64,000 nucleotides of DNA from Pseudomonas sp. MM223 (GCA_947090765.1 OX352322.1:2065501-2129500), one strand, 5' to 3'. Positions 27,325 through 41,650 are shown, counted from the first letter of the stretch. The notes: generated from the letters alone by a model not told the origin. Numbers and translations: made by a program.

Positions 27325-29250
27325 TTACATGTCATCGAAATACCGCTCATGCCAATCCACCAGCGGCTGCGGCGAATTCAGCTTCTGCCCGTAGATCACC
27401 GAATACGACAGCACGTTCTGCACATACTGGCGCGTTTCGTCGAACGGGATCGATTCCACCCACACATCAAAGCTCAGGTGCTTGGCGCCTTTCAGCCACT
27501 GGCGAACGCGCCCGGGCCCGGCGTTGTAGGCCGCCGAGGCCAGCACACGGTTGCCGTTGAACTGGCTGTGCACCTGGCTCAGGTAGGCCGCGCCCAGCTG
27601 GATGTTCTTGTCCGGGTTCAGCACCTGCGCCGGTGATGCCAGCGGGATGCTGAACTTGCGCGCGGTCTCTTTGGCCGTGGCCGGCATCAACTGCATCAGG
27701 CCGCTGGCGCCCACGGGCGAGCGCGCATCCTCCATGAACGCACTTTCCTGGCGGGTGATGGCGAATACCCAGCTCGAATGCAGGCCGCGGACTTTGGCTT
27801 CGCGCACCAGGGTGTCGCGGTGGGCCATCGGGAAGCGGATGTCCAGGTCGTCCCAGTACTGTGCCTGGCTGATGGTGCGGATGGCCGGGAAGTACCAGCG
27901 CAGCTCATAGCCCAGGCGTGCCTGGGCAACCATTTCGTCGCGGGTGAAGTGGCGGCTGACGTGGTACCACTCGCGGCGGCCCTCGACGATCTGGCCGCGG
28001 GCGTGGAATTCCAGTGCACGCTGGATGCCGGGCGTGTTGCGTACCTTCTTCACCAGTTGCGGGCTCAGCAGCAGCGGTTTGTTGTTCAGTTGGTACGGCG
28101 TCTGTGCCCGGTCGGCGGCAAGGAAGCCATAGAAGTCGCGCTCACGTGCCACGGTCTTGTACAGCAGCGGGATCTGCGGGTTGTTCGGTTGGGCCAGCTC
28201 CAGGCTGCGTGCCTGCCAGTACTTCCAGCGGCTGCTGCTGGCCAGGTCCTGGGGCAGGCGCTTGGTCAGCTCGTAGGCGTCTTCCCAGCGGCCCAGGCGC
28301 AGCAGCAGGCGCAGGCGCCATTCGCTGACGGTGTTGTCGCGCAGTTCGGGGTCGTAGCGGGTCATCAGGTCGAGTGCGCGCGGGTCGTAGCGCCGTGCCA
28401 GGGTCAGGCCGATTTCGCGGGCGATGGCCACCTTCTCGTCGCGGGAGAAGTGCATGCGTTGGGCGTAGTCGTCGAGCAGTGCCATGGCCCGCTCCGGGTC
28501 CTGTCGCGCCAGGCGGCGCAGGCCAAGGCTGACGACGTCCGACATGGCCTCGTTGACCGGGGTAAAGCGCGACGGCTGGTTGAGCAGTTCAGGCTTTTGC
28601 GCCACATCGACCAGCAGGCGCCCCTGCGGGCCGAGGGTGGTCAGGGTTTTGACCAGGTTGTTGGCCAGGGCGTAGTTGCGCGCCTGGGCCGCCAGCTTGG
28701 TGCGTTCCCAGCGCTTGGCCTCGGTCAGCTGGCCTTCGGCTGCCCACATGCCGAACAGCGTGTCGCAGGCGGCGGGCTGCGACTTGCCGACGTTCCACAG
28801 TTTGTCGGCAGTGGCGTAGCCCTCGGCGCGCAGGCCATGGCTGAGCTGATACTGGCCGTTGAGGCAGTCCAGTTCGGTGAAGTTGAGCTTGGGGTCGTAA
28901 TATTTGACGAAGGTGTCCCATTCACCGCGTTCGGCCAGCCAGCGTAGCCAGCGCAGTTTCATCCAGTTGGCCTGGGGCAGGTCACCATGCTTGGCGAGAA
29001 AGCCTTCGATTTCCTGGTTGCTGGCGCTTTTGAGGCGGGCGGTCAGCTCGTCGTAGGCCAGGTAGGGTGTCAGCGGGTAGTCGCTCAGGGCTTGGGCATA
29101 GCGCAGGTAGGGGCCTTTGTCGCCCTTGGCCAGCGCACGCTTGGCCTCGTCGTAGTACTGGCGCTGCTGGGTGAGGTCGGTGGCCTGCGCCGCGCAGGTG
29201 GCAGCGGTGAGCAGCAGGCAGGATGCAATGTGTAACAGGCGGCTGCGCAT
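27325..29250 (-). CDS. slt: Soluble lytic murein transglycosylase
   Basis: The 641-residue periplasmic enzyme cleaves the MurNAc-GlcNAc bond, forming 1,6-anhydro ends. It starts with a signal peptide (MRSRLLHIASCLLLTAATCA, cleaved near AQA-TD). A long superhelical U-domain follows (residues about 30-450). The catalytic domain has the glutamate in AITRQESAFMEDARSPVGAS, then GLMQLMPATAKETA, LGAAYLSQVHSQFNGNRVLA and SAAYNAGPGRVRQWL. The lack of a lipobox makes it a soluble Slt70-type enzyme. I chose the ATG at the signal peptide. The gene is divergent from uup. Confidence 0.95.
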   Translation of the reverse strand: MRSRLLHIASCLLLTAATCAAQATDLTQQRQYYDEAKRALAKGDKGPYLRYAQALSDYPLTPYLAYDELTARLKSASNQEIEGFLAKHGDLPQANWMKLRWLRWLAERGEWDTFVKYYDPKLNFTELDCLNGQYQLSHGLRAEGYATADKLWNVGKSQPAACDTLFGMWAAEGQLTEAKRWERTKLAAQARNYALANNLVKTLTTLGPQGRLLVDVAQKPELLNQPSRFTPVNEAMSDVVSLGLRRLARQDPERAMALLDDYAQRMHFSRDEKVAIAREIGLTLARRYDPRALDLMTRYDPELRDNTVSEWRLRLLLRLGRWEDAYELTKRLPQDLASSSRWKYWQARSLELAQPNNPQIPLLYKTVARERDFYGFLAADRAQTPYQLNNKPLLLSPQLVKKVRNTPGIQRALEFHARGQIVEGRREWYHVSRHFTRDEMVAQARLGYELRWYFPAIRTISQAQYWDDLDIRFPMAHRDTLVREAKVRGLHSSWVFAITRQESAFMEDARSPVGASGLMQLMPATAKETARKFSIPLASPAQVLNPDKNIQLGAAYLSQVHSQFNGNRVLASAAYNAGPGRVRQWLKGAKHLSFDVWVESIPFDETRQYVQNVLSYSVIYGQKLNSPQPLVDWHERYFDDM

Positions 29251-29471
29251 GATACGTCCGGGCAGTTGAACCATGGGGAAGTGACGGCGGAGCCAGCACT
29301 GTTGGAAGCAATTGCCTTAGCTTAGCCGTTTGCCGGCGGCGGGTGAAAGCACTGTGCTTGTATCGGGATATTAACTTCGACCAGATGTCGCAAAGCCCTC
29401 CTCGGGTGGCGAGGCGGATGCTGTCGAGGGCCAAGTCAGGTAGAATGCGCGCCCGATTTATGGAGACCAAC

Positions 29472-31400
<1,929 letters not shown>

Positions 31401-31410
31401 TAGGCACTAG

Positions 31411-31502
31411 CCTGACCCGGCCCTTTCGCGGGCAAGCCCGCTCCTACAGGGTTCACAATGCCATTGTAGGAGCGGGTTTACCCGCGCAAGGGCCGGGTCA
31501 GG
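31411..31502. repeat. Paired REP palindrome / convergent terminator
   Basis: CCTGACCCGGCCCTTTCGCG at 31411 and its reverse complement ending at 31502 give arms of about 37 bp with a few mismatches. It is the only element between the convergent uup and universal stress genes and probably stops both transcripts. Confidence 0.8.
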
Positions 31503-31507
31503 TTAAA

Positions 31508-31948
31508 TCACTCCTTCTTCTGCAACCGCACCGCCAGTACATCGCACGGCGCACCATGCAGCACGTCATTGGCCGTGGAGCCCAACAGCAACGCCAGGCC
31601 ATGGCGGCCATGGCTGCCGACTACGATCAGGTCGCACTTCTGGTCCTTGGCCAGCTGGTGGATTTCCTGGCGCGGCTGGCCGTAGGTCAGGTGCGAGTCG
31701 CCGCGATTGATGTCCGGGTACTTGTTGAACAGCCGGTCCATGCGCTCCTTGGCCTGGTCGAACTGTTGCTGTTGCAGTTGCGACAGGTCCATCGGCACAT
31801 CACCGCCAAATGCCATGGCCATCGGCTCGACGATGTGCACCAGGGATACCTTGGCGCCTGACGGTTCGGCGAGCTTCATGGCACGCTTGATCACCGGGTC
31901 GCATTCTTCGGTCAGGTCGACGGCGACCAACAAATGTTCGTATTGCAT
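31508..31948 (-). CDS. Universal stress protein (UspA family)
   Basis: The 146-residue soluble protein starts MQYEHLLVAVDLTEECDPVI, the first strand and helix of the Usp fold. The C-terminal nucleotide-binding signature is CDLIVVGSHGRHGLALLLGS, then TANDVLHGAPCDVLAV, which matches the G-x2-G-x9-G-(S/T) pattern of ATP-binding Usp proteins. I use the inner ATG, preceded by CAGGAGTACC. Usp proteins accumulate under growth arrest and stress; the specific role is unknown. It is a single gene. Confidence 0.93.
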   Translation of the reverse strand: MQYEHLLVAVDLTEECDPVIKRAMKLAEPSGAKVSLVHIVEPMAMAFGGDVPMDLSQLQQQQFDQAKERMDRLFNKYPDINRGDSHLTYGQPRQEIHQLAKDQKCDLIVVGSHGRHGLALLLGSTANDVLHGAPCDVLAVRLQKKE

Positions 31949-32058
31949 GAGCGGTACTCCTGACAATCGCGATAGAAGAAGTATGGTCGCTTTCGGGCGG
32001 GTCTTCCGTGAAAAATGGCTAACCAGCTCATTTGCAACGCTTTATGGGAACTACTGAT

Positions 32059-32496
32059 ATGACGGTATTGCTGGTGGTGTCAATCCTTGCGCTGATTCTC
32101 AGCCCGCTTTCCTGGCTGCGCAGCTCGCGCAAACAGAGTGAGCAGATGAAGCTGCGCCTGGAGGCACGGCGCATGGGGCTGGCCATGCAGCTGGCGCCGC
32201 AGCAATGGCCGCACTGGCTCGAAAAGGAACCGCCAAGCCCTTGCCCGCAATACCACCGGGCGCGGCGTCGCGGGCATGAGGACAGCTTCAGCTTCTGGCA
32301 GATCAGCCCTGGGGTGTGGTGGAATCAGTGGCGAGAACCTTGCGAAGATCCGCGCTTCATGGAGGCCTTGGCACGCTTGCCGGCAAGCGTCTACAAGGTC
32401 GAAGCGGATGCGCGGATGATTGCCCTGTACTGGACTGAGCGAGGCGATACGGCTGTGTTGCAGGATGTTGCCTACGTCCTCGAAACCCTCGCCTGA
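32059..32496 (+). CDS. Conserved hypothetical membrane-anchored protein
   Basis: The 145-residue protein has one N-terminal membrane helix (MTVLLVVSILALILSPLSWL), then a basic stretch (RSSRKQSEQMKLRLEARRMG) that places the rest in the cytoplasm. The soluble part has many tryptophans (PQQWPHWLEKEPPSP, FWQISPGVWWNQWREP). I do not recognise a domain. In-frame ATGs at 32032 and 32044 would lengthen it, but the membrane helix starts at the chosen one. It is divergent from the universal stress gene, and a REP pair follows. Confidence 0.7.
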   Translation: MTVLLVVSILALILSPLSWLRSSRKQSEQMKLRLEARRMGLAMQLAPQQWPHWLEKEPPSPCPQYHRARRRGHEDSFSFWQISPGVWWNQWREPCEDPRFMEALARLPASVYKVEADARMIALYWTERGDTAVLQDVAYVLETLA

Positions 32497-32510
32497 AACC
32501 CCACGCCCAC

Positions 32511-32604
32511 TGTAGGAGCAGCCTTGTGCTGCGAAGAGGCCGGTATGCCTGATAGCGGTATTCCGGGTGTGCTGGCCCTTTCGCAGCACAAGGCTGCTCC
32601 TACA
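32511..32604. repeat. Paired REP palindrome
   Basis: TGTAGGAGCAGCCTTGTGCT at 32511 and its reverse complement ending TGCTCCTACA at 32604. The core is almost identical to the pair at 27200-27294, showing that they belong to one REP subtype with AGCAGCC instead of AGCGGCC. Confidence 0.8.
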
Positions 32605-32637
32605 CTTACGGCGTAGGCGTTCAGGGCTTTAAACGAC

Positions 32638-32690
32638 AAAGCGGCGGCTTGGCAGAACCCTGAAGGGGTGGGGTGCCAAGTCGCCGCTTT
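32638..32690. terminator. Long hairpin unlike REP, possible terminator
   Basis: AAAGCGGCGGCTTGGCA (32638-32654) and TGCCAAGTCGCCGCTTT (32674-32690) pair along 17 bp with a single G-T wobble, around a 19-nt loop. There is no strong T-run after it, so its role as a terminator is uncertain. Confidence 0.5.
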
Positions 32691-32953
32691 GCGTTCTGCT
32701 GCGCAGAAAAGGCCAGGCAGGCCGGGTATTCATTCAAGCAAGTGCCAGTGTAGCCGCCTTGGGGGGCCGCGCAAGCCGAAAGTCGCAGCATTATTTAGCT
32801 GCGTGTGGTCAATCGCTGACATGAATGGTCGGCGATCACTGTCATCATGTTTTGTACCCGGACGATACAAAGTGACTGGAAAGTCGCGTTTTCGCCGCGC
32901 TCGTGAGCATTTGACAACGCCGATCTTTTCGGAGAATGTGTGCACACCCAAAT

Positions 32954-32980
32954 CAAACGGGCGTATGAATTGAGCGTTTG
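32954..32980 (+). promoter_or_regulatory. Tandem PsrA-like operator upstream of fadBA
   Basis: Two 14-mers overlap by one base: CAAACGGGCGTATG (32954-32967) and GAATTGAGCGTTTG (32967-32980). Compared with the PsrA consensus (G/C)AAAC-N4-GTTT(G/C), they match 9 and about 8 of 10 positions. The two-site geometry is identical to that in front of psrA in this window. Confidence 0.6.
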
Positions 32981-33110
32981 TATGTCATGACGCCAAGCCA
33001 TACTTCCGACTAGCGCGCTGACGGGTGTGCCTGGGGCAGGGCAGCTAAGCCTGCTTCTGCTGCAGCGATCGGCGTGTACAGTTCAGCTTCCATATCGTGG
33101 AGATCAGTTG

Positions 33111-35258
<2,148 letters not shown>

Positions 35259-35274
35259 GCGGTCAACGAGCTAG

Positions 35275-36465
<1,191 letters not shown>

Positions 36466-36483
36466 TCGCGTTGCGGGACAGCA

Positions 36484-36513
36484 ACCGGGGCCTTGTGCCC
36501 CGGTTTTGTTTTT
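36484..36513 (+). terminator. Intrinsic terminator of fadBA
   Basis: ACCGGGGC, a 5-base loop and GCCCCGGT form an 8-bp stem followed by TTTTGTTTTT. It lies 18 bp past the fadA stop. Confidence 0.9.
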
Positions 36514-36541
36514 ACAGGATTTATTCAAGAGGGTGGGCAAC

Positions 36542-36793
36542 ATGCAGATACAACCAGGCGTATACCGGCATTACAAAGGGCCTGAGTACCGTGTCTTCAG
36601 CGTTGCGCGGCACTCCGAGAACGAAGAGTGGATGGTGTTCTACCAATGCCTGTATGGTGATTACAGCTTCTGGGTACGCCCCCTTTCGATGTTCCAGGAG
36701 TCTGTCGAGGTTGACGGCGAGCAGGTGCCACGCTTTGCTTTGGTCAAGGCTGAAGAAGGGCTGCCTGGGTTGCTGGGCAAGTCGCACGAGTGA
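36542..36793 (+). CDS. DUF1653-domain protein
   Basis: The 83-residue protein starts MQIQPGVYRHYKGPEYRVFS and contains YQCLYGDYSFWVRPLSMFQE, the core of the DUF1653 (SH3-like barrel) family. Members are widespread small soluble proteins of unknown function. The ATG at 36542 is preceded by AAGAGGGTG. It lies between the fadBA terminator and topA and appears to have its own transcript. Confidence 0.88.
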   Translation: MQIQPGVYRHYKGPEYRVFSVARHSENEEWMVFYQCLYGDYSFWVRPLSMFQESVEVDGEQVPRFALVKAEEGLPGLLGKSHE

Positions 36794-36893
36794 TCGTCCG
36801 AGCTTGACCTCACACTTTTGCCACTATATATAGCGGTGCCGCGTCTGGCACCTGACGCGTTTTTCATTTTCAGATTCAGGAATACTCCGATCC

Positions 36894-39503
36894 ATGGGCA
36901 AATCGCTGGTCATAGTGGAATCCCCGGCCAAGGCCAAGACCATCAACAAGTACCTGGGCAACCAGTACGTGGTGAAGTCGAGTATCGGCCACATCCGAGA
37001 CCTCCCCACCAGCGGTTCGGCCAGCGCAAGCAAAGAGCCAGCCGCCAAGCGTGGCAAGGCCGCGGGTGAGGCTCCGGCCCTGTCGCCGAAAGAAAAGGCC
37101 CGTCGCCAGCTGGTGGCGCGCATGGGCGTCGACCCGGACCATGGCTGGAAGGCCAAGTACGAGATCCTGCCTGGCAAGGAAAAGGTGATCGAAGAGCTGC
37201 GCCGCCTGGCCAAGGATGCCGACACCATCTATCTCGCAACCGACTTGGACCGCGAAGGGGAAGCCATTGCCTGGCACCTGCGCGAAGCCATCGGTGGTGA
37301 CGACACCCGCTACAAGCGCGTGGTGTTCAACGAAATTACCAAGAAGGCCATCCAGGAAGCCTTCTCGCAGCCGGGCGAGCTCGACATCGACCGGGTCAAT
37401 GCCCAGCAGGCGCGGCGCTTCCTCGACCGAGTGGTCGGTTACATGGTTTCGCCGCTGTTGTGGGCCAAGATTGCCCGCGGCCTGTCCGCTGGCCGAGTGC
37501 AGTCGGTAGCCGTGAAGCTGGTGGTGGAGCGCGAGCGTGAAATCCGTGCATTCATCCCGGAAGAGTACTGGGAGATCCACGCCGACCTCGGTACTGCCAA
37601 GAACGCCAAGGTGCGTTTCGAGGTGGCTCGCGAGAAGGGCGAGGCCTTCAAGCCGCTGAATGAAGCCCAGGCCATGGCCGCGCTGGAAAAGCTCAAGGCT
37701 TCCAGCTACAGCGTGGTCAAGCGTGAAGACCGCCCGACCAGCAGCAAGCCGTCGGCGCCGTTCATTACCTCCACCCTGCAGCAGGCGGCCAGTAACCGCC
37801 TGGGCTTCGGGGTGAAAAAGACCATGATGATGGCCCAGCGCTTGTACGAAGCCGGCTACATCACTTACATGCGTACCGACTCGACCAACCTGTCGGTCGA
37901 CGCCCTGGACATGGCGCGCAGCTACATCGAGCGCGAGTTCGGCAAGCAGTACCTGCCGGAGGCGCCGTTGGTATATGGCAGCAAGGAAGGGGCCCAGGAG
38001 GCGCACGAAGCGATTCGTCCTTCCGATGTAAATACCCATCCGACCAAGCTCAGTGGCATGGAGCGCGATGCCGAGCGCTTGTACGAACTGATCTGGCGCC
38101 AGTTCCTGGCCTGCCAGATGCCGCCTGCGCAGTACCTCTCCACCAGCGTCACCGTGGCTGCCGGCGACTTCGAGCTGCGTGCCAAGGGCCGTATCCTCAA
38201 GTTCGACGGTTATACCCGCGTGCTGCCACAACAGAGCAAGCCGGGTGAAGACGACGTGCTGCCAGAGATGGTCCAGGGCGAAGCGCTGAAGCTGATTCAG
38301 ATCGACCCGAGCCAGCACTTCACCAAGCCACCGGCGCGCTTCACTGAAGCCAGCCTGGTCAAGGAAATGGAAAAGCGCGGTATTGGTCGCCCGTCGACCT
38401 ATGCGGCGATCATCTCGACCATTCAGGATCGTGGCTATGTGACCTTGCACAACCGCCGCTTCTATTCCGAAAAGATGGGCGACATCGTTACCGAGCGCCT
38501 GTCGGAAAGCTTCTCCAACCTGATGGACTACGGCTTTACCGCCGACATGGAGGAGAACCTCGACGACGTGGCCCAGGGCGAGCGTGACTGGAAGAACGTG
38601 CTCGACGAGTTCTACGGCGACTTCAGCAAGAAGCTGCAAACTGCCGAGTCCAGCGAAGACGGCATGCGCGCCAACCAGCCGACCATGACCAACATTCCGT
38701 GCAAGGAATGTGGTCGGCCGATGATGATCCGCACCGCTTCCACGGGCGTGTTCCTGGGTTGCTCGGGTTACAGCCTGCCGCCAAAAGAGCGCTGCAAGGC
38801 CACCGTCAACCTGGTACCGGGTGACGAGATTGCCGCAGATGACGAGGGTGAGTCGGAATCCCGCGTGCTGCTGGGCAAGCACCGCTGCCCGATCTGCGCC
38901 ACGGCGATGGATGCCTACCTGCTGGATGAGAAGCACAAGCTGCACATCTGCGGTAACAACCCCGATTGCGTCGGCTACGAAATCGAAGAGGGTAGCTACC
39001 GCATCAAGGGTTACGAAGGGCCGAGCCTGGAGTGCGACAAGTGTGGCAGCGAGATGCAGTTGAAGACCGGCCGTTTTGGCAAGTTCTTCGGCTGCACCAA
39101 CCCGACCTGCAAGAACACCCGCAAGCTGCTCAAGAGCGGCGAGGCGGCGCCACCGAAGATGGACAAGGTGGACATGCCGGAGCTTAAGTGCGAGAAGGTC
39201 GACGACACCTACGTGCTGCGTGACGGCGCTTCGGGGTTGTTCCTGGCCGCCAGCCAGTTCCCTAAAAACCGCGAAACCCGTGCGCCGCTGGTGATGGAAA
39301 TCGTGCCGCACAAGCATGAGATCGATCCGAAGTACCACTTCCTGTGCGATGCGCCGCAGAAAGACCCGGATGGCCGCCCTGCGGTAATCCGCTATAGCCG
39401 CAAGACCAAGGAGCAGTACGTGCAGTCCGAGGTCGATGGCAAGCCGACCGGCTGGAAGGCGTTCTACGACGGTAATGCGTGGAAGGTTGAAGACAAGCGC
39501 TGA
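36894..39503 (+). CDS. topA: DNA topoisomerase I
   Basis: The 869-residue type IA enzyme relaxes negative supercoils. It starts [20 protein letters not shown], the TOPRIM strand, with the acidic motif [20 protein letters not shown]. The catalytic tyrosine is in [20 protein letters not shown] at about residue 325. Three C-terminal cysteine clusters follow: [17 protein letters not shown]...CGNNPDC and CDKCGSEM...CTNPTC, then two zinc-free repeats. A large antisense open frame covers it but is a by-product of GC-rich codon use. A long perfect inverted repeat follows the stop. Confidence 0.97.
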   Translation: MGKSLVIVESPAKAKTINKYLGNQYVVKSSIGHIRDLPTSGSASASKEPAAKRGKAAGEAPALSPKEKARRQLVARMGVDPDHGWKAKYEILPGKEKVIEELRRLAKDADTIYLATDLDREGEAIAWHLREAIGGDDTRYKRVVFNEITKKAIQEAFSQPGELDIDRVNAQQARRFLDRVVGYMVSPLLWAKIARGLSAGRVQSVAVKLVVEREREIRAFIPEEYWEIHADLGTAKNAKVRFEVAREKGEAFKPLNEAQAMAALEKLKASSYSVVKREDRPTSSKPSAPFITSTLQQAASNRLGFGVKKTMMMAQRLYEAGYITYMRTDSTNLSVDALDMARSYIEREFGKQYLPEAPLVYGSKEGAQEAHEAIRPSDVNTHPTKLSGMERDAERLYELIWRQFLACQMPPAQYLSTSVTVAAGDFELRAKGRILKFDGYTRVLPQQSKPGEDDVLPEMVQGEALKLIQIDPSQHFTKPPARFTEASLVKEMEKRGIGRPSTYAAIISTIQDRGYVTLHNRRFYSEKMGDIVTERLSESFSNLMDYGFTADMEENLDDVAQGERDWKNVLDEFYGDFSKKLQTAESSEDGMRANQPTMTNIPCKECGRPMMIRTASTGVFLGCSGYSLPPKERCKATVNLVPGDEIAADDEGESESRVLLGKHRCPICATAMDAYLLDEKHKLHICGNNPDCVGYEIEEGSYRIKGYEGPSLECDKCGSEMQLKTGRFGKFFGCTNPTCKNTRKLLKSGEAAPPKMDKVDMPELKCEKVDDTYVLRDGASGLFLAASQFPKNRETRAPLVMEIVPHKHEIDPKYHFLCDAPQKDPDGRPAVIRYSRKTKEQYVQSEVDGKPTGWKAFYDGNAWKVEDKR

Positions 39504-39518
39504 TCTTCCAGTGCAGTC

Positions 39519-39626
39519 ATTGGGGCCGCTTTGCGCCCCTTCGCGGCACAAGGCCGCTCCTACAAGAGAATGCGATCCCTTGTAGGAGCGGCCTTGTGCC
39601 GCGAAGGGGCGCAAAGCGGCCCCAAT
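39519..39626. repeat. Perfect 48-bp inverted repeat (REP pair) after topA
   Basis: The arm at 39519-39566 (ATTGGGGCCGCTTTGCGCCC...) and the arm at 39579-39626 are exact reverse complements over 48 bp, with a 12-base loop. The REP core GTAGGAGCGGCCTTGTGCCG lies in each arm. It is by far the most perfect REP pair in the window and should form a very stable hairpin in DNA or RNA. Confidence 0.95.
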
Positions 39627-39675
39627 CATTTATGATGCACACATCCGCCTTGCAGCCTCATGGGAGGGCACTGAA

Positions 39676-40188
39676 ATGGCCCAGGAACTCTACACCCGCA
39701 CCAACCAGAAACTGTTCTTCGCTGGCCTCGCCCTGGAGTCCATGGCCAAGGCTGAACAAAGCCAGGCCATGAACGCCCAAGGCCTGGTGCAGGCCGAGCG
39801 CGAGTCGGCGCTTTTCCACCTGCACGGCGCGTTGCTGGGCCTTTGCCATGAAATCGGCGGCTTTTACCGCCTGCCGGTTGTGGCGACGGTAGAGCAGGCA
39901 CTGGCCGATGATGCCTTGAATGGCATCGCCATCCCGGAAGTGGCCGAGCTGCTGGAGCTGGCCCGCCAGCGCGAAACGTGGTTGGCGCAAATGCTGAGTG
40001 CTTATGCCGATTTGTTCCGACCACCGGTCGCCAGGAAAGCACCAAAAACGGACGTCACCCAACCACTGATCCAGGCCGTCAATCTCGATGAGCCTGAGCA
40101 TCCTGAGCTGTCGCGTGCCGAGGAAAGCTGGCGCAACAACCTCAAGGGCTTGGTGAGACGTTTCCGCGACGCGTTGAGTGAGTGCTGA
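39676..40188 (+). CDS. DUF6586-like conserved protein
   Basis: The 170-residue soluble helical protein starts MAQELYTRTNQKLFFAGLAL. It is rich in Ala, Glu and Leu and has a histidine-containing segment (LFHLHGALLGLCHEIGGFYR). I recall a Pseudomonas-restricted family of this type (DUF6586) next to topA and lexA; the name is from memory. The ATG follows GGAGGGCACTGAA. Function unknown. It is followed after 50 bp by another small gene of unknown role on the same strand, so the two may be co-transcribed. Confidence 0.75.
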   Translation: MAQELYTRTNQKLFFAGLALESMAKAEQSQAMNAQGLVQAERESALFHLHGALLGLCHEIGGFYRLPVVATVEQALADDALNGIAIPEVAELLELARQRETWLAQMLSAYADLFRPPVARKAPKTDVTQPLIQAVNLDEPEHPELSRAEESWRNNLKGLVRRFRDALSEC

Positions 40189-40238
40189 TAGCCGTTACGG
40201 CTGGTACAATACTGGCCTTTCGCGGAGAACTGCCATTT

Positions 40239-40472
40239 ATGTCTACGTCTTTTCTGGAAATTGTCGAGTTGCCTGATGGCCGCATCGAACTGCGTCGCGC
40301 CGAGGATGAGGGCTCTCTGGTAACCCTGGATTTCTCGGAAGACGCCAAGGTGTTTCTGCAGGGCCAGCATGTAGAGGTGGCCAAGGCCATGCTGAGTGTA
40401 GGCGTGCAGATGGCTGGTCGCCTGATGGATGGCGAGCTCGAGCGTGATGAAGGGCCGCGCGTGCTGCACTGA
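40239..40472 (+). CDS. Small conserved hypothetical protein
   Basis: The 77-residue acidic protein starts MSTSFLEIVELPDGRIELRR, then continues EDEGSLVTLDFSEDAKVFLQ and a helical C-terminal part. It looks like a small beta-alpha domain without catalytic residues. I use the ATG at 40239 after CGGAGAACTGCC; an upstream in-frame ATG would overlap the preceding gene. A T6 run at 40493 after a weak stem may end the transcript. Function unknown. Confidence 0.75.
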   Translation: MSTSFLEIVELPDGRIELRRAEDEGSLVTLDFSEDAKVFLQGQHVEVAKAMLSVGVQMAGRLMDGELERDEGPRVLH

Positions 40473-40509
40473 TCGTGCAGCAGGGCATCAGGTTTTTTGA
40501 AGTGACAGG

Positions 40510-40550
40510 CAAAGCCTGAACATTAGCCGAGGCGGATGTTCAGGCTTTGT
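40510..40550. repeat. Hairpin overlapping the end of sulA
   Basis: CAAAGCCTGAACAT (40510-40523) and ATGTTCAGGCTTTG (40537-40550) form a perfect 14-bp stem that contains the last codons and the stop of sulA. No T-run follows on either side. It may protect the 3' end of the lexA-sulA message or separate the convergent transcripts. Confidence 0.7.
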
Positions 40551-40999
40551 GCGTTTCCGACACTGGCAGCGCGCAGCAGTTGCTGGCGTGCAGTGGCATT
40601 GACGTTGCCCAGCCAGCTGACCACCGTGTGGCTCAGGCCCAGGCGCAAGGCTTCGCATGCCAGTTGCAGCGGGGTTTGGTTGCCGCGAGGTTGCAGCAGC
40701 AGGATGCGTTCACGGTTGAGGCCGGCATCGCGCAGCCAGGCCTGGGTCAGGCTCGACGGCGGGGCGATCAGGGTCAGCCAGCGGGCCTCGTCCTCTTCGC
40801 TCAGCTCGCGCAGTACCGGTGCCAGCAGGCTTTGGCAGTGCCCCGGGGCGCCGCGCAGCGACAACTCGCTGAACAGTTCGGGCTGGCTGCTTTTGCGTGC
40901 CAGCTCGCTGGCTTTCAGGCCCGGTAGTACGGGCTGGGCGAGAAATGCTTCGAACAGGGGCAACTGGGCTTGCTCGGGTGCGTGAATGAACTGCTGCAT
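40523..40999 (-). CDS. sulA: SOS cell division inhibitor SulA
   Basis: The 158-residue protein starts MQQFIHAPEQAQLPLFEAFL. Its SulA-family core is ARWLTLIAPPSSLTQAWLRD, then ERILLLQPRGNQTPLQLACE and LGLSHTVVSWLG. SulA binds FtsZ and blocks its polymerisation during the SOS response. It lies 13 bp downstream of lexA on the same strand, so the two share the LexA-controlled promoter. I use the ATG after CTAGGAGGCGTC. Confidence 0.93.
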   Translation of the reverse strand: MQQFIHAPEQAQLPLFEAFLAQPVLPGLKASELARKSSQPELFSELSLRGAPGHCQSLLAPVLRELSEEDEARWLTLIAPPSSLTQAWLRDAGLNRERILLLQPRGNQTPLQLACEALRLGLSHTVVSWLGNVNATARQQLLRAASVGNAQSLNIRLG

Positions 41000-41012
41000 G
41001 ACGCCTCCTAGA

Positions 41013-41621
41013 TCAGCGGCGAATGACGCCGACACTCAAGCCCTCGATCACCAGTTCCTGTTCTTTCAGGTCGACTTCGATGGGGGCGAATTCGGGGTTT
41101 TCGGCAAGCAGCCAGACCTTGCTGCCTTCGCGCTTGAAGCGCTTCACGGTCACTTCGTCGCCGATGCGGGCCACGACAATCTGACCGTTGCGGGCTTCGC
41201 GGCAGGTGTGTACTGCCAGCAGGTCGCCGTCGAAGATGCCGACGTCCTTCATGCTCATGCCGTGTACGCGTAGCAAATAGTCGGCCTGGGGGTGGAAGAA
41301 GGCAGGGTTGATATTGCAGGATTGCTCGATGTGCTGTTCGGCAAGAATCGGTGCGCCGGCAGCAACCCGGCCGATGATTGGCAAGCCGCTTTCTTCCGCC
41401 TTGGCTTCCAGGCCGGGGATGCGGATACCGCGCGAGGCGCCCGGGGTCATCTCGATCGCACCCTTGCGGGCGAGGGCCTTTAGGTGCTCCTCGGCGGCGT
41501 TGGGCGACTTGAAGCCCAGCTCCTGAGCAATCTCGGCGCGTGTCGGCGGGAAGCCGTTGTCTTCCAGGCAGCGCTTGATGAACGCGAGAATTTCGGCTTG
41601 GCGTGGCGTCAGTTTCAACAT
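41013..41621 (-). CDS. lexA: SOS repressor LexA
   Basis: The 202-residue repressor starts [20 protein letters not shown]. The winged helix ([20 protein letters not shown]) is at residues 25-45. The self-cleavage Ala-Gly is in [14 protein letters not shown] (about residue 85), the catalytic serine in [18 protein letters not shown] and the lysine in [17 protein letters not shown]. Activated RecA triggers cleavage. Two LexA boxes lie just upstream, so the gene is self-regulated, and sulA follows in the same operon. Length equals the usual 202 residues. Confidence 0.97.
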   Translation of the reverse strand: MLKLTPRQAEILAFIKRCLEDNGFPPTRAEIAQELGFKSPNAAEEHLKALARKGAIEMTPGASRGIRIPGLEAKAEESGLPIIGRVAAGAPILAEQHIEQSCNINPAFFHPQADYLLRVHGMSMKDVGIFDGDLLAVHTCREARNGQIVVARIGDEVTVKRFKREGSKVWLLAENPEFAPIEVDLKEQELVIEGLSVGVIRR

Positions 41622-41631
41622 GGTGAGCGCT

Positions 41632-41647
41632 CTGTCTTTTTGTACAG
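41632..41647 (-). promoter_or_regulatory. LexA box 1 of the lexA-sulA operon
   Basis: On the plus strand CTGTCTTTTTGTACAG matches CTGT-N8-ACAG. It lies 10 bp upstream of the lexA start codon, close to the transcription start. Confidence 0.8.
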
Positions 41648-41650
41648 TGA

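Larger units (their letters stand above)
32497..33110. other. 614-bp region upstream of fadBA: REP pair, hairpin and promoter/operator area
   Basis: From left to right it holds a REP pair (32511-32604), a non-REP hairpin (32638-32690), about 220 bp without recognisable structure, a TTGACA word at 32911 with GAATGT 17 bp on, and the tandem PsrA-like sites (32954-32980). About 130 bp of leader then precede fadB. A short frame at 32668-32973 has no coding character. Confidence 0.55.

Noticed and set aside
32668..32973. 101-codon frame upstream of fadB
   Set aside because: Composition does not resemble a protein, it overlaps the hairpin and promoter area, and it lacks a ribosome site.
36876..39629. 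Antisense open frame of 917 codons opposite topA
   Set aside because: Long antisense frames are common in GC-rich genomes. The frame has no recognisable domain, and topA on the other strand is fully conserved.
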